DNA of 17,474 nt, from the NCBI GenBank assembly GCA_034440515.1, contig JAWXCF010000004.1, positions 1 through 17,474 on the forward strand. The letters run 5' to 3'. Positions 15,550 to 17,474 of this stretch are shown here, one piece after another. How positions within the stretch are numbered: the stretch's first letter is position 1; every line of letters begins with the position of its first letter. The notes beneath the pieces were generated by a model that made no database searches, was not told the DNA's origin, and worked only from the letters and a program-made list of their open reading frames with translations. Origin of the DNA: JAWXCF01 sp034440515 (GTDB lineage: Bacteria > Bacteroidota > Bacteroidia > CAILMK01). The translations under genes were made by a program, and so were the position numbers.

Positions 15550-15557
15550 TACCTTTG
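15550..15557 (+). promoter_or_regulatory. Candidate -7 box of the tRNA promoter
   Basis: TACCTTTG fits the Bacteroidota TAnnTTTG box and lies 41 bases before the mature tRNA 5' end. No TTG is present at the expected distance upstream. A short 5' leader would be removed by RNase P. Confidence 0.45.
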
Positions 15558-15597
15558 CAGTCCTATATTTGATAAGTTAACACTTAGTTAATATAAT

Positions 15598-15671
15598 GGG
15601 CCTATAGCTCAGTTGGTTAGAGCACCTGACTCATAATCCGGTGGTCGCAGGTTCAAGCCCTGCTGGGCCCA
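15598..15671 (+). tRNA. tRNA with CAU anticodon, probably tRNA-Ile2 (or elongator Met)
   Basis: A complete 74-nt cloverleaf. Acceptor GGGCCTA/TGGGCCC pairs throughout (one G·T). D arm GCTC/GAGC, T arm GCAGG/CCTGC with loop TTCAAGC, discriminator A, and no encoded CCA. The anticodon loop CTCATAA gives CAT at 15632-15634. The anticodon stem CCTGA/TCCGG has one U·C mismatch (29·41). G1:C72 pairing rules out the initiator. The acceptor stem is of the sort common in bacterial tRNA-Ile, so a lysidine-modified AUA-reading Ile2 is my preferred reading; elongator Met remains possible. Confidence 0.85.
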
Positions 15672-15699
15672 CGTTTAGTCCTGTTGTTTTTGTGTTTAA

Positions 15700-15742
15700 A
15701 AAAAAGAAGCCTCTATTGAATTAATTCAGTAGAGGTTTTTTT
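15700..15742. terminator. Bidirectional intrinsic terminator between the tRNA and the convergent nuclease-fold gene
   Basis: CCTCTATTGAA (15710-15720), loop TTAA, and TTCAGTAGAGG (15725-15735) make an 11-bp stem with one T·G pair, followed by seven T (15736-15742). On the other side an A-rich run (about 15698-15705) supplies a T tract for the minus strand. It can stop both the tRNA transcript and the convergent minus-strand gene ending at 15816. Confidence 0.85.
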
Positions 15743-15793
15743 GCGTTATATAATTTGATTAGCAATTACTTGAAACATAATAATAGAAAGTTA

Positions 15794-15828
15794 TCTAACC
15801 CGATCTATCTTAGATTTATTGGGTTAGA
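15794..15828. other. Two-part stem-loop straddling the stop codon of the nuclease-fold gene
   Basis: Outer arms TCTAACCC (15794-15801) and GGGTTAGA (15821-15828) are perfectly complementary. Inside, ATCTA (15803-15807) and TAGAT (15811-15815) pair around a 3-base loop. The minus-strand stop codon (15818-15816) lies in the internal loop, so one outer arm is coding. There is no T tract, so it is more likely a 3'-end stabilising or processing hairpin than a terminator. Confidence 0.6.
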
Positions 15829-16904
15829 ATGCTGAAGTCACAAAATAGTGGTAGATGGTCACTACCTTGGTGTCTTAATATTTTAGCCTTAGCTATTTTT
15901 ATGTTAGGACCAGTCATTATGTAGTCGATCCGTTGAAATGGAACAAAACCAGCATAGGTACTGCCAAGCCCAAAGTTAGTATGCAACCAAGCATCTGTTA
16001 AACGTTGCGTTAGTTGTTTATATACATAACTAACAGGACTGTCGTTAAAGTCGCCACACACTATAACTGGGTATCTACTACTGTCTATGGCTCTACATAC
16101 TTCTAGTCCTTGTACGCTACGTTTTCTGAAACCCTCACGCAGTTTCTTTAAACTGCTTCTAAACACAGCTGTACGTATTTCTTTTTCCTCATCAGTAACT
16201 GGTATTTCTACCTCTCGCTTACGCATACCAATGCTTTGAAAGTGTACGTTAATCATTCGCAAGGTATCACCACGTATGCTTACATCTACACAGAATGCAC
16301 CATTAGCAGTTGCAAAAAACGGGATGGGCACTACGTTTCTAAATGGGTATTTGCTAAATATTGCTAAACCTACCTTATTTGGACCCTTTACGTCTCTGGT
16401 TATATGTTTATAGTTATATATCAGCCCCTGTCTAGCTAAGAATTCTTCTACTTTTTCAACCTTTCCAGGCATTTCTGAATATTCTTGCATACAAAGTACA
16501 TCTGGCTGTATATCGCTAAAGTTGCTGTAGAGATTTTGTAGGTTAGCAGAATCTGTAAACCAATTAAAATTGGCAACATTATAAGTCATTACCCTAATAT
16601 TTTTCTTGGGGTCTTTGTTAGATGTACGTGGCCAAATGCCAAAAGATTTACTCAAACCGGGTAGGCTACAACATATAATTATGAATGAGAGTATGTATAG
16701 ACTTCGATAATTTATTAATAATGCTAAGGTAAATACGAAAATCTCTAAAATAACCCAGACCTTAAATAATAATCCAAACAATGCTGGTGGCCAAAACCAT
16801 TGTGGATTAATATAGGGGCTTACAATAGCGACTAATAGACAGAAGCTTATCAGCACCCACAACACCATCAGGCTGAGGTGTAGTATTTTGGTGCTTAATT
16901 TCAT
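15816..16904 (-). CDS. Membrane-anchored endonuclease/exonuclease/phosphatase-family protein
   Basis: 362 residues. Three N-terminal membrane helices (about 9-30, 39-64, 67-85) anchor a C-terminal EEP domain (about 103-362). The catalytic set is visible: Asn109 in MTYNVANFNW, Glu141 in CMQEYSE, His221 in INVHFQS, GDFND (Asp285, Asn287), Asp327 in QRIDYIM, and SDHLPL (Asp349, His350). Such domains cleave phosphodiester or phosphate ester bonds with Mg2+; substrates include DNA, RNA, nucleotides and phospholipids, and which one applies here cannot be said. This membrane-anchored form is common in Bacteroidota. It starts 46 bases after the stop of the rhomboid gene on the same strand, consistent with a shared transcript. 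The ATG at 16904 directly precedes the first membrane helix. Confidence 0.88.
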   Translation of the reverse strand: MKLSTKILHLSLMVLWVLISFCLLVAIVSPYINPQWFWPPALFGLLFKVWVILEIFVFTLALLINYRSLYILSFIIICCSLPGLSKSFGIWPRTSNKDPKKNIRVMTYNVANFNWFTDSANLQNLYSNFSDIQPDVLCMQEYSEMPGKVEKVEEFLARQGLIYNYKHITRDVKGPNKVGLAIFSKYPFRNVVPIPFFATANGAFCVDVSIRGDTLRMINVHFQSIGMRKREVEIPVTDEEKEIRTAVFRSSLKKLREGFRKRSVQGLEVCRAIDSSRYPVIVCGDFNDSPVSYVYKQLTQRLTDAWLHTNFGLGSTYAGFVPFQRIDYIMTGPNIKIAKAKILRHQGSDHLPLFCDFSILTQ

Positions 16905-16950
16905 ACCGGTTTAGGCTTTACAGAGGAATACAATACGTAAAAGTATGGTT

Positions 16951-17474
16951 TTAGTCGTTTCTATGAGCTCTGAACAGTTGATCTTTTTCCTTAGCACTAA
17001 GGCTATTATAGCCGCTAGTATTTATCTTATCTAATATTTTATCTATGTCAGCTTGGGTTACAGGTTTATTTTTAGAATTGGAACTCATACCAGCCTCGCT
17101 AACTGTATGTGTCCTAGATAGTCTAACTCCGCTGCCTCTATTTAAGAAATTTCTATTAAGGAATGAATCTAACCACCCTTGAATGTCAACTTGGCGCGTA
17201 GAAAGCCGTGCAAATGCAAAACCATAAAGTGCGCCGCCTAGGTGCGAGAAATGACCCCCACCATTGCTACTAGCTAGAAATAAGAAGTCTAACGCAATAT
17301 ATACCAACACCACATAAACTAACTTGACTGGACCAATTAGTATTAAGTTGATGGTATAGAACGGAGCTACTGTAGCCGTAGTAACCATTATAGCCATAAC
17401 CCCAGCCGAAGCCCCTATTAGAGTGTAGTTAGTACCTGAATTGCTAAAAGCTGGCACCAAAGTACAGGCTAGTA
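16951..17474 (-). CDS. Rhomboid-family intramembrane serine protease, 5' end outside the window
   Basis: The frame is open to the right edge, so the start codon and first membrane helices are missing; a TTG at 17460 is not taken as the start. The visible 173 codons include GASAGVMAI, carrying the catalytic serine motif GxS, and GGHFSHLGGALYGFAFARL, carrying the catalytic His of SHLGG. Membrane segments flank both motifs. The protein cleaves transmembrane helices of other membrane proteins through this Ser-His pair. A soluble tail of about 90 residues follows (GWLDSFLNRNFLNRGSGVRL …), ending in a short helical motif, DIDKILDKINTSGYNSLSAK, often seen at the C-terminus of Bacteroidota rhomboids. 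The physiological substrate is unknown. Confidence 0.88.
   Translation of the reverse strand, partial: LACTLVPAFSNSGTNYTLIGASAGVMAIMVTTATVAPFYTINLILIGPVKLVYVVLVYIALDFLFLASSNGGGHFSHLGGALYGFAFARLSTRQVDIQGWLDSFLNRNFLNRGSGVRLSRTHTVSEAGMSSNSKNKPVTQADIDKILDKINTSGYNSLSAKEKDQLFRAHRND

Noticed and set aside
15598..15742. tRNA as attachment site of an integrated element
   Set aside because: The tRNA 3' end runs directly into its own terminator and ordinary genes; no repeated copy of the 3' end and no integrase gene is visible.

Overview
The window looks like a chromosomal segment of an AT-rich member of the Bacteroidota. Supporting signs are an ssb–gldE gene pair typical of that phylum, at least one convincing Bacteroidota-type promoter (TTG, 18 bp, TATATTTG) at 9721-9749, further -7 boxes of the TAnnTTTG form, no obvious purine-rich ribosome binding sites, and many lipoprotein, beta-barrel and secreted products. 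No species can be named from the sequence alone.

Bases 1-3073 are an accessory block. Three long imperfect palindromes (61-176, 1174-1327, 2936-3073) alternate with two single genes on the + strand. One is a lipoprotein of a recognisable but uncharacterised family (220-1161). The other is a reverse transcriptase resembling the Abi/'unknown group' antiphage RTs (1366-2907), with a four-copy 24-bp in-frame tandem repeat between its B and C motifs. The gene–palindrome–gene–palindrome layout is what an integron-like cassette array looks like, but no integrase lies in the window. Right after the last palindrome are two broken pieces: a 3' gene remnant ending at 3161, and a beta-helix-like surface protein frame (3209-3916) interrupted by one in-frame stop.

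Bases 3987-8195 are intact + strand genes. A secreted protein of unknown function overlaps an outer-membrane beta-barrel gene and is followed by a small membrane protein, together a likely operon. Next come a FAD oxidoreductase with a C-terminal Rieske domain (like Bacillus YhfW) and a GNAT acetyltransferase. These converge on a minus-strand DUF4139 secreted protein (8203-9702).

Bases 9779-15468 are on the minus strand: gldE, ssb, and a very large (1231 aa) orphan sensor histidine kinase with about twelve membrane segments and an NtrY-like kinase core. A tRNA with a CAU anticodon (15598-15671, +) starts in the gap upstream of the kinase and ends at a terminator that can work in both directions. 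Minus-strand genes follow: a membrane-anchored endonuclease/exonuclease/phosphatase-fold protein and a rhomboid protease that runs off the right edge.

The strongest candidate for something undescribed is the RT unit. It is a probable antiphage reverse transcriptase packed as a one-gene cassette between structured palindromes, with an expandable repeat inside the polymerase domain. The rest is largely ordinary chromosomal content.
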